Assembly: GCF_001238275.1 (NCBI RefSeq)
Contig: NZ_LGTB01000043.1
Span: 32,779 to 96,778, forward strand
Direction: 5' to 3'
DNA length: 64,000 bases
Source of the DNA: Bradyrhizobium viridifuturi
GTDB taxonomy: Bacteria > Pseudomonadota > Alphaproteobacteria > Rhizobiales > Xanthobacteraceae
Part shown: in pieces, positions 28,515-37,673 of the stretch
Layout: the number at the start of each line of letters is the position of its first letter
How positions within the stretch are numbered: position 1 is the first letter of the stretch
Program-made: the position numbers and the translations under genes
Notes under the pieces: model-generated
What the model was told of the DNA's origin: nothing
Databases searched by the model: none
What the model saw: the letters and a program-made list of their open reading frames with translations, nothing else

Positions 28515-29732
28515 ATGGATACTGCGCATGATCGCGAGGCACGTCGCCTCGATAAGCTCGCGGAACTCGACGTCCTCGACACGCCGCGTGAACTGGCCTT
28601 TGACCGCCTGACCTCGCTATGCCGCAAGATGTTCCGCGTGCCGATGTCGACGCTGACCTTCATCGACGGCCACCGGCAATGGTTCAAGGCCTCCGACGGA
28701 CTGGACCTGCGCGAAACCGACCGGCGGCCCGCGCCGTGCAATGTGACCATCACGCTGGATGAGCCGCTGGTCGTCCCCGACATGCTGCGCGACGCCCGCT
28801 TCGCGGACAACATCTTCGTCCGCGGGGCGCCGTTCGTGCGCTTCTATGCCGGCGCACAGCTCAAGGTGTCCGGCACCGTGATCGGAAGCCTGTGCGCCAT
28901 CGACACACGCCCTCGCGATGACTTCGGCGCCGAGGAGACCAGCATGCTGGTCGACCTGGCCGCGATCGCCGTCGATGAATTGAAGCTGCGGAACCTGTCC
29001 ATGCAGGACGCCCTCACCGGCTGCTCGTCGCGGCGCGCCTTCCGCGGCGAAGGCGAACGGCTGACTGCGCTGGCGACGCGGCATATCAGCCCGCTCGCCT
29101 GCGCGGTGCTCGATGTCGATCACTTCAAGCGGGTCAACGACACCTACGGGCATGCGGTCGGCGACATGGTGCTGGCGGCGGTGGCGGAGGCCGCACGCTG
29201 CGCGCTGCGCGGCTCCGATTTGATCGGCCGGCTCGGCGGCGAGGAGTTCGGCATCCTGTTGCCGCACACCAAACTCGAGCAAGCGATGGGCGTGCTGGAG
29301 AAGGTGCGTGCCGCCGTTGCGGCGACACGGATCGAGACACCGGCCGGCACCATCGGCGTCACCTGCAGCCTCGGCGGCGCGGTGCTCTCGCCGGGCAATT
29401 GCTTTGACGACATGCTGCGCAACGCCGACCTTGCGATGTACGGCGCCAAGCAGGCCGGCCGCAACCAGGCGCTGGCCTGGGTCGACCGCGCACCGTCGAT
29501 TGCGCCGACCGCGCGGCGCGTGTTCAAGGCCGGCACGATCAGCTTCAATGCCGGCCATTCCACGATCGACTGCACGGTGCGCGGCCTGTCGCGCGACACC
29601 GCAACGATCGAGGTGCTGTCGACCTCCGGGATTCCCGACCAGTTCAAGCTCGCAATCGCCGCCGACGCGCTGTCGCGAGCGTGCCGGATCACTGGAAAGG
29701 CCGACAACCGGATCGAGGTCGCCTTCACCTGA
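28515..29732 (+). CDS. GAF-GGDEF-PilZ diguanylate cyclase
   Basis: A 405-residue signalling protein. GAF domain (residues ~15-160), of the DREARRLDKLAELDVLDTP type that often precedes GGDEF. GGDEF domain (~170-330) with an intact active site RLGGEEFGILLPH and an inhibitory site RGSD five residues upstream, so it should make c-di-GMP and be feedback-inhibited. The C-terminal ~70 residues resemble PilZ, but the arginine-rich RxxxR and [D/N]xSxxG motifs are degraded (TARRVFKAG, GLSRDTA). The ATG at 28515 has a clear GGAGGT site at 28503-28508. No membrane segment, so cytoplasmic. Confidence 0.85.
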   Translation: MDTAHDREARRLDKLAELDVLDTPRELAFDRLTSLCRKMFRVPMSTLTFIDGHRQWFKASDGLDLRETDRRPAPCNVTITLDEPLVVPDMLRDARFADNIFVRGAPFVRFYAGAQLKVSGTVIGSLCAIDTRPRDDFGAEETSMLVDLAAIAVDELKLRNLSMQDALTGCSSRRAFRGEGERLTALATRHISPLACAVLDVDHFKRVNDTYGHAVGDMVLAAVAEAARCALRGSDLIGRLGGEEFGILLPHTKLEQAMGVLEKVRAAVAATRIETPAGTIGVTCSLGGAVLSPGNCFDDMLRNADLAMYGAKQAGRNQALAWVDRAPSIAPTARRVFKAGTISFNAGHSTIDCTVRGLSRDTATIEVLSTSGIPDQFKLAIAADALSRACRITGKADNRIEVAFT

Positions 29733-29778
29733 TCGGCGGTGTCGGTCATTCTCAAGTGGTAGGCAGCGGAGCCTTGCG

Positions 29779-30033
29779 ATGTCGAACGATCAGCCCCCGC
29801 CACTCGCAAAACCGTTCTGGCGCCGCGGCCTTGCCGGCTTCCTCGATTTCATCACCGTGTTCTTCGGCGGCGGCTATGCGATCGGGGCCGCCACCGGCCA
29901 GACCACCAAGGACGGTTTCAACCTGACCGGCGCTCCCGCGCTGCTGCTGTTCGCGCTGATCGTTGCGTATTTCTATCTCGGCTGGAAGGTCGTCGGCGGC
30001 ACGCTGTGGCAGCGTATCCTCGGCGCGCGGTAG
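29779..30033 (+). CDS. Short RDD-like membrane protein
   Basis: An 84-residue protein with two hydrophobic helices and an RDD-type layout: FWRRGLAGFLDFITVFFGGG at the N-terminus and YFYLGWKVVGGTLWQRILG at the end. RDD proteins are usually 130-200 residues with three or more helices, so this is a short member. Function unknown. It follows the GGDEF gene by 46 bp. Confidence 0.65.
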   Translation: MSNDQPPPLAKPFWRRGLAGFLDFITVFFGGGYAIGAATGQTTKDGFNLTGAPALLLFALIVAYFYLGWKVVGGTLWQRILGAR

Positions 30034-30042
30034 ATAACCCGC

Positions 30043-30130
30043 TCGTCATTCCCCGGTGTGCAATCGCGCACCTGTGGGCGACGCGTTAGCGTCGAGTCCG
30101 GCATCCACAGGCCTCAGAACAAGGGGTGAG
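30043..30130. repeat. Bradyrhizobium-type palindromic repeat
   Basis: Shares with 3351-3377 a 27-nt core (30048-30074; two differences) and contains the palindromic pieces TGTGCAATCGCGCAC and GACGCGTTAGCGTC. It lies between convergent genes, as the first copy does. Confidence 0.65.
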
Positions 30131-30163
30131 ATGGATTCCGGGACCTCACGTAGCACCGGCAGC

Positions 30164-31018
30164 CTAATGCTCGACCCGGTACAGCCGCCAGCGCGCCGGC
30201 ACGCCCTTGAGCTGATGTGTGCCGCGATCCTTGAAGACGACTTCGGACTCCAGCATCAGGTCCTTGACCGCGCTCGAGACCAGAACCTCGCCGGCACGAG
30301 CTTTCGCGGCGACGCGCGCGCCGATGTGAAACGCGAGACCGATGACCTCGGCTCCGCTCACCTTGTACTCGCCCGCGTGCAGCCCAATCCTGATCTCGAG
30401 CCCCAGCGTGCGCACGGCCTCGCGGATCGCGGTCGCGCAGCGGATCCCGGCCGCAGGCTTGCCGAACGTTGCCAGCACGCCGTCACCCGTCGTCACGACC
30501 TCCTTGCCGCGCAAGGCCTTCAGCTCGCGACGAACGGCGGCGTAATAATGATTCATCACCGTCGCCCAACGCGAATCGCCGAGCCGCGCGGCCTTTTCAG
30601 TGGACCGGACGATATCGACGAACAGGATCGTGGCGAGCGCCTGCTTGAGCTCCGAGCCTCGATCGGCGGTCCGGCGCCGGTTGGCGATATTTCCCGCCAG
30701 CGGTTCGTAGCTATGGCTGCGCCGCCGCGCGACGGCCGCCTTGGTGTAGTCCTGGGCGCGCTGCACCGTGCGGCAACGAATGGTTTTTTCCTGCGGTGGG
30801 AACGTCCAGTAGACCTTTCGCCCGGTTCCAGCGCCCTGAACCTCGACGGCGCCCCATTTCAAGAAAATCGTCGTGCCGGCGCGCCGAATGCACCACGCCT
30901 TCGACGTGTATCCGGACACGTTCGCTGGTGGACTCCGATGCGGAGGAATTTGGGCATGAGCGTCCGGCCGATCGAACGAGCGCTTGAGGGCTACCTTGGG
31001 TAAAGCGTAGTCAGACAT
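30164..31018 (-). CDS. Class III nucleotidyl cyclase with WGR-like N-terminus
   Basis: A 284-residue protein. The C-terminal ~170 residues are a class III adenylate/guanylate cyclase domain. The metal-binding aspartates are in ATILFVDIVRSTEKAARLGD and KEVVTTGDGVLATFGKP, and the end is EVVFKDRGTHQLKGV. The N-terminal ~110 residues contain AGTTIFLKWGAVEVQGAGTG, which recalls WGR domains, nucleic-acid-binding modules best known from PARPs. I do not know this fusion as a standard architecture. The start is the first ATG of a long open frame and is uncertain. Confidence 0.7.
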   Translation of the reverse strand: MSDYALPKVALKRSFDRPDAHAQIPPHRSPPANVSGYTSKAWCIRRAGTTIFLKWGAVEVQGAGTGRKVYWTFPPQEKTIRCRTVQRAQDYTKAAVARRRSHSYEPLAGNIANRRRTADRGSELKQALATILFVDIVRSTEKAARLGDSRWATVMNHYYAAVRRELKALRGKEVVTTGDGVLATFGKPAAGIRCATAIREAVRTLGLEIRIGLHAGEYKVSGAEVIGLAFHIGARVAAKARAGEVLVSSAVKDLMLESEVVFKDRGTHQLKGVPARWRLYRVEH

Positions 31019-31082
31019 TCGCGCATTGGCAACAAGGACGCGCGATCGGCCCCCGGCTTCCCTGCGCCTCTGGTAGACCGAC

Positions 31083-31502
31083 GTGAATGCGAACGTCGTT
31101 GCCGGGCGAATAACTCATCGACGCTTCGCATTGCTAGCGCGACTGGTTCGATCCAATGGAGGGCTGATCGATATGGGATTTGCAGAACCTGACGGCGCGG
31201 GCGCGATCGTCGGATGGTTCGGCTGCAAGCAGCCTGATCGCGTGCTTGAAGAGATTGCCGACGATGATCCGGCCGTCGTTGCGTTTCTGAACCCGGCGGC
31301 GTCGGTGCCGTCCTGCACCAAGCTCGGCCTGAAGCGCGCTTTTGACGAGCTTGGAACGTGGTTCGCTTTCAAGCCAGTACTCGCCACCGAACCGGCCATC
31401 CAGGAAGAATGACACCTCTGCATCGAGAACAAGCGGGCCGACAGCTTCACCGTCAAGATGATCAGGACATGCAATTCACCGACGCAGGGCGATGCTATCT
31501 GA
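31083..31502 (+). pseudogene. Phage-type small protein with in-frame stop
   Basis: The reading frame from ~31083 (probably starting at the ATG near 31173) gives MGFAEPDGAGAIVGWFGC, ADDDPAVVAFLNP and KRAFDELGTWFAFKP. It meets TGA at 31410-31412 after AIQEE. The same frame then continues for 29 codons (HLCIENKRADSFTVKMI) to TGA at 31500. Small phage-tail-associated proteins of rhizobia typically have a Trp at this spot before a similar IKRADPF-type segment, so TGG to TGA is the likely lesion. It is either a fresh pseudogene or a functional shortened product. Confidence 0.55.
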
Positions 31503-31844
31503 TCAGCGCCAATACTGGTCTAGGCGGCCGACGGCAGCAGGCCGTCTAGGCGCCGACCCAAGGGAAAAAGCCGCTGGCCTTGGAGCGCCAGCGGCCTTCC
31601 GGGGGCATTGTTCGCATAGGGGGGACTACGCCTTCATTGCTTAGCCCACCTACCGCCGAGCAACTTGAGCGAGATCAACCCGGCTCCGCATGACCAACTG
31701 GCACAAACTGCATGTGTTGCGCGAGCGAGCCCGCAGCCCGATCCGTAGTTCCACGGTGCAACTTTCCCGCTAAATTGACTCGCCGTTGTCACAAAGCCGG
31801 AGCAGGATTCACACTTGGACGGGAAGCTAGTGGGGATTACGTCC
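31503..31844. other. Intergenic with hairpins, no gene seen
   Basis: About 340 bp. Two hairpins lie at the left side: GACGGC/GCCGTC near 31530-31546 and a 9-bp perfect stem at 31570-31578/31587-31595. They could end the upstream transcript. No coding frame is convincing. Confidence 0.45.
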
Positions 31845-32183
31845 ATGGATACTTTCATCGCGCGTGCGAACATCGACCACTGTCTGGACCTTCTGAAGGC
31901 CCACGACACATCGGACGAAACGAGAGCGACGGTCACCCGAATACTGATCGAGGAAGAGAAAAAGCTAGGCGACGCACAGGAGGAGCTCCAGTTCGTCGAA
32001 AGCAGGGCCGTGGCCTGCCGCGATCGCGCAGAACGTCAACGTCGATTGGCAGACGCGTTAGAGCCAGGGTCGGTAGAACGCCGAGTGGCGGAAAGCCTGC
32101 TCATCAACTTCGAATGGCTGGCAAAGTTTGTCCAGGGCTCGTGCGAGCAGATGCGCCGGAAGGCTAATGGTGGCCTGCTCTGA
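31845..32183 (+). CDS. Hypothetical helical protein
   Basis: A 112-residue protein, strongly helical and charged (ILIEEEKKLGDAQEELQFVE), probably coiled coil over residues ~35-75. No signal peptide and no family recognised. The ATG at 31845 (MDTFIARANIDHC) looks natural; ten more residues are possible upstream. A strong terminator lies 131 bp downstream. Confidence 0.65.
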   Translation: MDTFIARANIDHCLDLLKAHDTSDETRATVTRILIEEEKKLGDAQEELQFVESRAVACRDRAERQRRLADALEPGSVERRVAESLLINFEWLAKFVQGSCEQMRRKANGGLL

Positions 32184-32313
32184 GCGTTTGATGTCCATCA
32201 AAGACAGCGTCAAGCAAGCTCGGGCACCATTTCGACCACGTTGCGAATGTCTGGCCAGACATAATGTTATTGGTTCGCGCAACGGAGGGCAGGCTTCATA
32301 CTAAGCAGGTCCG

Positions 32314-32341
32314 AAAGAGGCCGCCTCATGGCGGCCTCTTT
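32314..32341. terminator. Bidirectional Rho-independent terminator
   Basis: A 12-bp perfect stem (32314-32325 with 32330-32341), 4-nt loop, A-rich on one side and T-rich on the other. It lies between the helical protein gene (plus) and glmU (minus), converging, so it can serve both. Confidence 0.8.
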
Positions 32342-32405
32342 CATTTCAGGACGCACGAGATGTCGCGCATTCGCGGGTGATGACATCCGGGTTCGGATAC
32401 GCTGA

Positions 32406-33764
32406 TCACTTCCCCTTCGCCGCCTTCGCCTTCAGCTTCGCCGCGCGGTAGCGCGCTGCGCCGCCTTCGCGGATCGACTGTTCGCTGCGCTCGAGCGCCA
32501 TCGCATCGTCGGGGACGTCCTTGGTGATGACGGAGCCCGAGCCGATATAGGCGCCCTTGCCGATCGTGACCGGCGCGACCAGCGACGAATTGGTGCCGAC
32601 GAAGGCGCCCTCGCCGATCAGCGTCTTGTGCTTGAGGAAACCGTCATAGTTGCAGGTGATGGTGCCGGCGCCGAGGTTGGAATTGGCGCCGACATGGGCG
32701 TCGCCGACATAGGAGAGATGGTTGACCTTGACGCCGGCCTCGAGCACGGCGGCCTTGGTCTCGACGAAATTGCCGATCCGCGCGCCGTCGCCGAGCGAGG
32801 TGCCGGGCCGCAGCCGCGCATAGGGACCGACCGACACCTTCTTGCCGATGCTGGCTTCGACGATGTGCGAGAACGAATGGATCACGGCGCCGTCGTCGAT
32901 CGAGACGCCCGGTCCGATCACCACGAACGGCTCGATCACGACGTCCTTGCCGAATTTGGTGTCGGCTGCGAGATGGACGGTGTCCGGCGCGATCAGGGTC
33001 ACGCCGGCCTCGAGCGCGGCCTTGCGCAGCCGCGCCTGCATCACGGCTTCGGCCTCGGCGAGCTGCGCCTTGGTGTTGATGCCGCGCACTTCGTCTTCGC
33101 TGGTTTCAATCACGACGGCCTCCAGTCCCATGTCCCTGACGATGCCGACGGCGTCCGTCAGATAATATTCGCCCTTGGCGTTGGCGTTGCCGATCTTCTC
33201 GATGATCGCGAGCGCCGTCTTGCCGGCGAACGCCATCACGCCGGCATTGCACAGCGCGATCTTGCGCTCCTCGGGGCTCGCGTCGGCCTGCTCGCGGATC
33301 GCAACCAGTCTGCCGTTCTCGACCACCAGCCGGCCGTAGCCCGTTGGATCGGCGGCATGGAAGCCGAGCACCGCGAGCGCGGCGCCGTCACGCAGCGGCG
33401 CGCGCATCCGCGCAAACGTCTCGGCCGAGATCAGCGGCGTGTCGCCAAACGCGACCAGCAGATCGTCGGCACCGCCTGCGATCGCCTCGCGCGCGGCCAG
33501 CACCGCGTGCGCGGTGCCGAGCCGCTCGCGCTGCACGAAGGCCTTGGCGTCGGGCCGCACCCGGCGAGCCTCGGCGGCGACCGCCTCGTGGTCGGGGCCG
33601 ATCACGACCGCGAGTTGCGATCCCTCGCCGCTGGCGGCGGCATTGAGCACATGCGCCAGCAGCGCCTGCCCGGCGACGGGGTGCAGCACCTTCGGCAGCG
33701 ACGAGCGCATCCGCGTGCCCTCGCCGGCCGCAAGCACCACTGTCAGGCTGGTTCGCGCAGTCAT
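32406..33764 (-). CDS. glmU: Bifunctional GlmU
   Basis: A 452-residue bifunctional enzyme making UDP-GlcNAc. The N-terminal pyrophosphorylase has LTVVLAAGEGTRMRSSLPKV (nucleotide loop). The C-terminal left-handed beta-helix acetyltransferase has hexapeptide repeats (GPGVSIDDGAVIHSFSHI, VKVNHLSYVGDAHVGA with the catalytic His, NLGAGTITCNYDG). It converts glucosamine-1-phosphate with acetyl-CoA and UTP. The start at 33764 (MTARTSLTVV) is set by the conserved N-terminus. Confidence 0.97.
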   Translation of the reverse strand: MTARTSLTVVLAAGEGTRMRSSLPKVLHPVAGQALLAHVLNAAASGEGSQLAVVIGPDHEAVAAEARRVRPDAKAFVQRERLGTAHAVLAAREAIAGGADDLLVAFGDTPLISAETFARMRAPLRDGAALAVLGFHAADPTGYGRLVVENGRLVAIREQADASPEERKIALCNAGVMAFAGKTALAIIEKIGNANAKGEYYLTDAVGIVRDMGLEAVVIETSEDEVRGINTKAQLAEAEAVMQARLRKAALEAGVTLIAPDTVHLAADTKFGKDVVIEPFVVIGPGVSIDDGAVIHSFSHIVEASIGKKVSVGPYARLRPGTSLGDGARIGNFVETKAAVLEAGVKVNHLSYVGDAHVGANSNLGAGTITCNYDGFLKHKTLIGEGAFVGTNSSLVAPVTIGKGAYIGSGSVITKDVPDDAMALERSEQSIREGGAARYRAAKLKAKAAKGK

Positions 33765-33973
33765 TCGAAAATCCCCGATATCGCGCGAAGTTCGCCGCGC
33801 CAAGCTTACGTTCACAGCCTACGTTCAAAGCCTTCTTGGAGGCCGTCTTTAATTGTTTTCCCCGGCAGAAGAAACCGTTTCGCCTCATGGTCCTCCGGAT
33901 TCAAGTTCCCGGTCCATTTCCTGTTAATCTTTGCCTCGTGATTCGGCGGGCCTTGAGGAGGGCCAAGCGGGCT

Positions 33974-35365
33974 TTGGCCAAAGATCGCGACAATCTGGCG
34001 GATTTCGACACCGAGAGCACCTCCGGCTTTTTGGCCGAGGAGGATGCTTTCGATCGCCGCATGCTGTGGCGGCTCGGCTCGTGGGGCGTGGCTGCGGTCG
34101 GCGCCGTCGTCGTCGCCGTGATGGCGAACCAGTCGGCCCTGACAATGCGGCGCGACCTGGTCGCCGCATCAGACATCGCACGACAGGCCCAGCAACTGCA
34201 GACGCTGGCGAAGGAAAGCCATAACGAGACGCGCCGGCTCGCTTCCGCGATCGATACGCTCAACGGTGACCGCGACCGGCTCTATTCGCGCGTCACCACG
34301 CTGGAACAGGGGCTCGACTCCGTGACCGGCACGATCGGCAAGCAGCCGGCGGCACTCGTGCCGACGCCAGCAAAATCGGCCGCGTCGCCCGACGTGGCCT
34401 CGGCCAATGCGGCGCCTGCGGCACCCGCCGTCGCCGCTGTCGCAACCACGCCGCCCGCCGCATCGGACAAACCGGTCGCGGCCGACAAGGCGCCGGCATC
34501 CCCCGACAGCAAGGTCTCGGCACCGATCGAGAAGCCGGCAGCCGTGGCCGAAAAGCCCGTGGTGGCCGAGAAGAAGCCGACGCCGGCTACGACCAGGCAA
34601 CAGGCTGCCGCGGAGAAGCCGCCGGCAGTCGACAATCCGCCGCCGGCTTCTCCCAACATCCCATCCGTTGCCAGTCCGATGAGCGCCGCGGCCGCCGTAG
34701 CCAGTGCCGAGGATGCAAAAGCTCCCGCGTCAGCGGCGGCTTCCGCACCGGTCGCCGACAAGCCGCCTGCCGAGAAGCCGCTGCTGGCATCGCTCGATGC
34801 CGCGGCGAACAAGACGGTCGAAACGGTCAAGCCGCCGACCGCCAATGACGTCAGCGCCGCGCCGATCCCGCCGCTAGTGATCACGCCGGATCCGGACTCC
34901 GACGTCGAAGACGACGCGCCGAAGGCGCAAATCCACCGCACCGAGTTCGGCGTCGATCTCGGCACGGCAAACTCGGTCAATGGACTGCGCGCGCTGTGGC
35001 GCGGCCTGTTGAAGGCGAAGGCCAACGCGCCGCTGGCCGCGCTGCGGCCGATCATCGTGATCAAGGAAAACAGCAACGGGCTCGGCATGCAGTTGCGCCT
35101 GGTCGCCGGACCACTGAACGACGCGGGGACCGCCGCCCGGATCTGCGCCGGCCTCAGCCTGGTGCAACGGACCTGCGAGACGGCGATCTATGACGGCCAG
35201 CGGCTGGCCCTGAACGAGCCGCCCGCCGGCATCAGGCCGCCGCAGCCGCACCGGCGGTTGGCGCCGAAGCGCACCACCCTCGCCCCGCCGCCGCAACCGG
35301 TTGCGGAGGAAAAGAAGCCGGAGCCTGCGACAATCTCGTCGATGTTCCGGCGAAACAGCCAATAA
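33974..35365 (+). CDS. Single-pass protein with Ala/Pro-rich linker and SPOR-like end
   Basis: A 463-residue protein. A cytoplasmic N-terminus is followed by one membrane helix (LGSWGVAAVGAVVVAVMANQ), a coiled-coil stretch (~55-105), a ~200-residue Ala/Pro/Lys linker and a C-terminal domain (~345-430; FGVDLGTANSVNGLRALWRG, QLRLVAGPLNDAGTAARIC). The latter resembles the SPOR peptidoglycan-binding fold. It is probably cell-envelope associated. I chose TTG at 33974 because GAGGAGGG stands 11 bp before it; GTG at 33938 and ATG at 33887 are alternatives. Divergent from glmU. Confidence 0.65.
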   Translation: MAKDRDNLADFDTESTSGFLAEEDAFDRRMLWRLGSWGVAAVGAVVVAVMANQSALTMRRDLVAASDIARQAQQLQTLAKESHNETRRLASAIDTLNGDRDRLYSRVTTLEQGLDSVTGTIGKQPAALVPTPAKSAASPDVASANAAPAAPAVAAVATTPPAASDKPVAADKAPASPDSKVSAPIEKPAAVAEKPVVAEKKPTPATTRQQAAAEKPPAVDNPPPASPNIPSVASPMSAAAAVASAEDAKAPASAAASAPVADKPPAEKPLLASLDAAANKTVETVKPPTANDVSAAPIPPLVITPDPDSDVEDDAPKAQIHRTEFGVDLGTANSVNGLRALWRGLLKAKANAPLAALRPIIVIKENSNGLGMQLRLVAGPLNDAGTAARICAGLSLVQRTCETAIYDGQRLALNEPPAGIRPPQPHRRLAPKRTTLAPPPQPVAEEKKPEPATISSMFRRNSQ

Positions 35366-35459
35366 TCATGTGCGGCAAAGGATTGCGGCCAAATTCTCAA
35401 CCGATTTCGCTGCTTCGACCGAGCTTGTCCCAGCCCCCGTTCCCGACCATAGTGCCGCG

Positions 35460-35840
35460 ATGACAAAACCTCCGTTCCGCCTCTCCCCCTATCAGGTCCA
35501 GTTCCTGATGGTCGTCGGCTTCGTCACCGTCGGTTACGCGTTCTACGTGCGCTATCTGGCGATCGAGTTCTCGCCCGTCGCGCTGGCCTGCGACGCCGGC
35601 ACGCAGACCATGCTGTGCAAGGCGCGCGCGCTCTCGACCGTGCTGTTCAAGAACTCGGTGTTCGGCATCGCCGCGCTGGTGATTGCGCTGCTGAACCTGA
35701 TGCGGCCCTCGATCGTGCTGCTCACCGGCGGGCTGATCGCCGCCGGGCTCGGGATCGTGCTCTACAACGTCGTGTTGTCCGGGCTTGCGATCGGGCTGTT
35801 CATCCTGGGTTTTGCGCGACCCGCGCCCGCCACAGCGTAG
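35460..35840 (+). CDS. Small integral membrane protein
   Basis: A 126-residue protein with about four hydrophobic helices (VQFLMVVGFVTVGYAFYVRY; SVFGIAALVIALLNLM; SIVLLTGGLIAAGLGIVLY; SGLAIGLFILGFA) and a short periplasmic loop with two cysteines (ACDAGTQTMLCK). No family recognised. The frame is open far upstream, but the ATG at 35460 begins the membrane protein. Its 3' end overlaps the convergent ndvC gene by 41 bp. Confidence 0.7.
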   Translation: MTKPPFRLSPYQVQFLMVVGFVTVGYAFYVRYLAIEFSPVALACDAGTQTMLCKARALSTVLFKNSVFGIAALVIALLNLMRPSIVLLTGGLIAAGLGIVLYNVVLSGLAIGLFILGFARPAPATA

Positions 35841-37428
35841 CTGATAGCAAGAGATACATCACGCAAGTCCAGTCCGACTGCCAGTTGATCGTGCCCTCGT
35901 TGTAGATCGTGTAGAGGGCGGCGATCGCGAGCACGCCGGCGAACACGGATTCGGCGAGCGGCCGGATGCCTTCCTTGGGGCGGTTGAGCATGGTCAGCAG
36001 TGCGAACGGCACCACCGCCATGGTCAGCGAGGCATACGGGAAGTCGCGATAACGCGGATCGAAGGCGAAGCCGAGCGCGGTCTCGGCGGCGATGACCGTG
36101 GTGATGGCCAGCACGATCGCCAGCAGCGCGCCGATCGCGCCCTTGCCGCGATAGTCGCGCGGTCCGATCAGTTCCAGGAAGGTCGGCAGCGAGCGTCCGG
36201 CGATCAGCGCATGCGCCGTCAGCAAGGGCGCGATGATCGCGGCCGCGAGCAGCACGCCCCAATGCAGGAAGCCACTGGTGCCGTAGCTCTCGTAGTACAT
36301 CTTGTCGCCGGCGATCCCGAGCAGCGTCCCCGCCGTCGTCGCCGAAATGGCGACCGCGATCCAGGCCGACGGCCGCGGCGTCCAGGGCCGGCGGCGCAAT
36401 GTCAGCCAGGCCACCAGGAATGTTGCGATGGACAGCGCCATGCCGCCCGCCATCTGCAGCTTCCACTCCGGATAGTTGGTGATCGCAACGCCGGGCGGAT
36501 ACTTCACCTGCCGCTTCACCGAATCGAACAGGCCCCAATTGCCGCCGACCGTGCCCTCGAGCTTGCGCTTCCAGGGCTGGTCATAGGCCTCGATCAGGTT
36601 GACGCGGAATCCCTCGCGCTTGGCGAGGTCGAGGATCTCGGACACCACCCGCGCCTGGTTGGTGCGCGACGGCAATGCGCCCTCCCGCATCCGGCCCTGG
36701 CTCGGCCAGCCGGTCTCGCCGATCAGGATCTCCTTGCCCGGGAACGTCACCGCCATCCGCTTGCGGATATCGTCGACATGCGCTGCGGCGTACTTGGCCT
36801 TGATCGGGATGTCTTCCCAATACGGCAGGATGTGAATGGTGACGAAATCGACCGCGTCATAGATCTCGCGGTTCTTCACCCAGTATTCCCAGACGTCGGC
36901 ATAGGTGACCGGGATATTGCCGGCCGAAGCCTTCACCGCGCGGATGTTGCCGGCAAGATCGGCGGCTGTCATCTCGCCGCGCAGCAGCACTTCATTGCCG
37001 ACGATCAGCGAGGTGACGACGCCGGGATATTCCTTGGCGAGCCGCACCGCGATCGCGATCTGCTGCAGGTTCTTGAAGCGGTTGCTGCTGAGCCAGATGC
37101 CCTGCATCACCTTCAGTCCGACCTTGGCCGCGACGCCGGGCACCTGGTCGAGGCCGTTCTCGATCGAATATGTGCGCACGCAGTCGGTGACCTTGGCGAG
37201 ATCGGCAAGGTCCTGCTCGATCTGCTCGACCGGAATCTGGGTGGTGGGATCGAGCGGCGTCTGGGCGCCGCGGAACGGCGTGTAGGACACGCATTGCAGT
37301 TTTGCGGCAGGATCGATCGGCGCACGCGCGAGCGTAATCGGCGTAGCGAGCCACCACCACACTGAAGCAATCACGGCGAGCGAGATCAGGAGAAGCGCCA
37401 ACGGCGTACGAAGCGAAATCGGTTCCAT
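35800..37428 (-). CDS. ndvC: NdvC-like beta-glucan synthesis protein
   Basis: A 542-residue protein. An N-terminal membrane anchor is followed by a glycoside hydrolase family 17-like domain (YTPFRGAQTPLD, SLIVGNEVLLRG with the acid/base Glu, ILIGETGWPSQGRM with the nucleophile Glu) at residues ~45-320. About seven membrane helices follow. Size (about 60 kDa) and layout match Bradyrhizobium NdvC, linked to beta-(1,6) bonds of the cyclic beta-(1,3)(1,6)-glucan needed for osmotic adaptation and nodulation. Its partner ndvB lies 1 kb away, divergent. Confidence 0.85.
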   Translation of the reverse strand: MEPISLRTPLALLLISLAVIASVWWWLATPITLARAPIDPAAKLQCVSYTPFRGAQTPLDPTTQIPVEQIEQDLADLAKVTDCVRTYSIENGLDQVPGVAAKVGLKVMQGIWLSSNRFKNLQQIAIAVRLAKEYPGVVTSLIVGNEVLLRGEMTAADLAGNIRAVKASAGNIPVTYADVWEYWVKNREIYDAVDFVTIHILPYWEDIPIKAKYAAAHVDDIRKRMAVTFPGKEILIGETGWPSQGRMREGALPSRTNQARVVSEILDLAKREGFRVNLIEAYDQPWKRKLEGTVGGNWGLFDSVKRQVKYPPGVAITNYPEWKLQMAGGMALSIATFLVAWLTLRRRPWTPRPSAWIAVAISATTAGTLLGIAGDKMYYESYGTSGFLHWGVLLAAAIIAPLLTAHALIAGRSLPTFLELIGPRDYRGKGAIGALLAIVLAITTVIAAETALGFAFDPRYRDFPYASLTMAVVPFALLTMLNRPKEGIRPLAESVFAGVLAIAALYTIYNEGTINWQSDWTCVMYLLLSATLWRARVAQNPG

Positions 37429-37673
37429 CCTCCGGGGGACCGTCGAATTAGCCGGTCACGGCCCGTCTGCCAAGAGTAGGATTAGGTCAATACCATGGTT
37501 GTCCTGCGGCAGTTTCGCACTGGATCGATAAAGTTGTGAGTTTGCTGGACAAAATACCAAATTCCAGTCATCTGACTCCGCCAGAGTCTCCGCCGCACTG
37601 GAGACCTATTTGGACGGCATCACGCGAGCCGTTAGGATGATCCCGCGGGGGCAGGAACATTATCGGGGAATAC

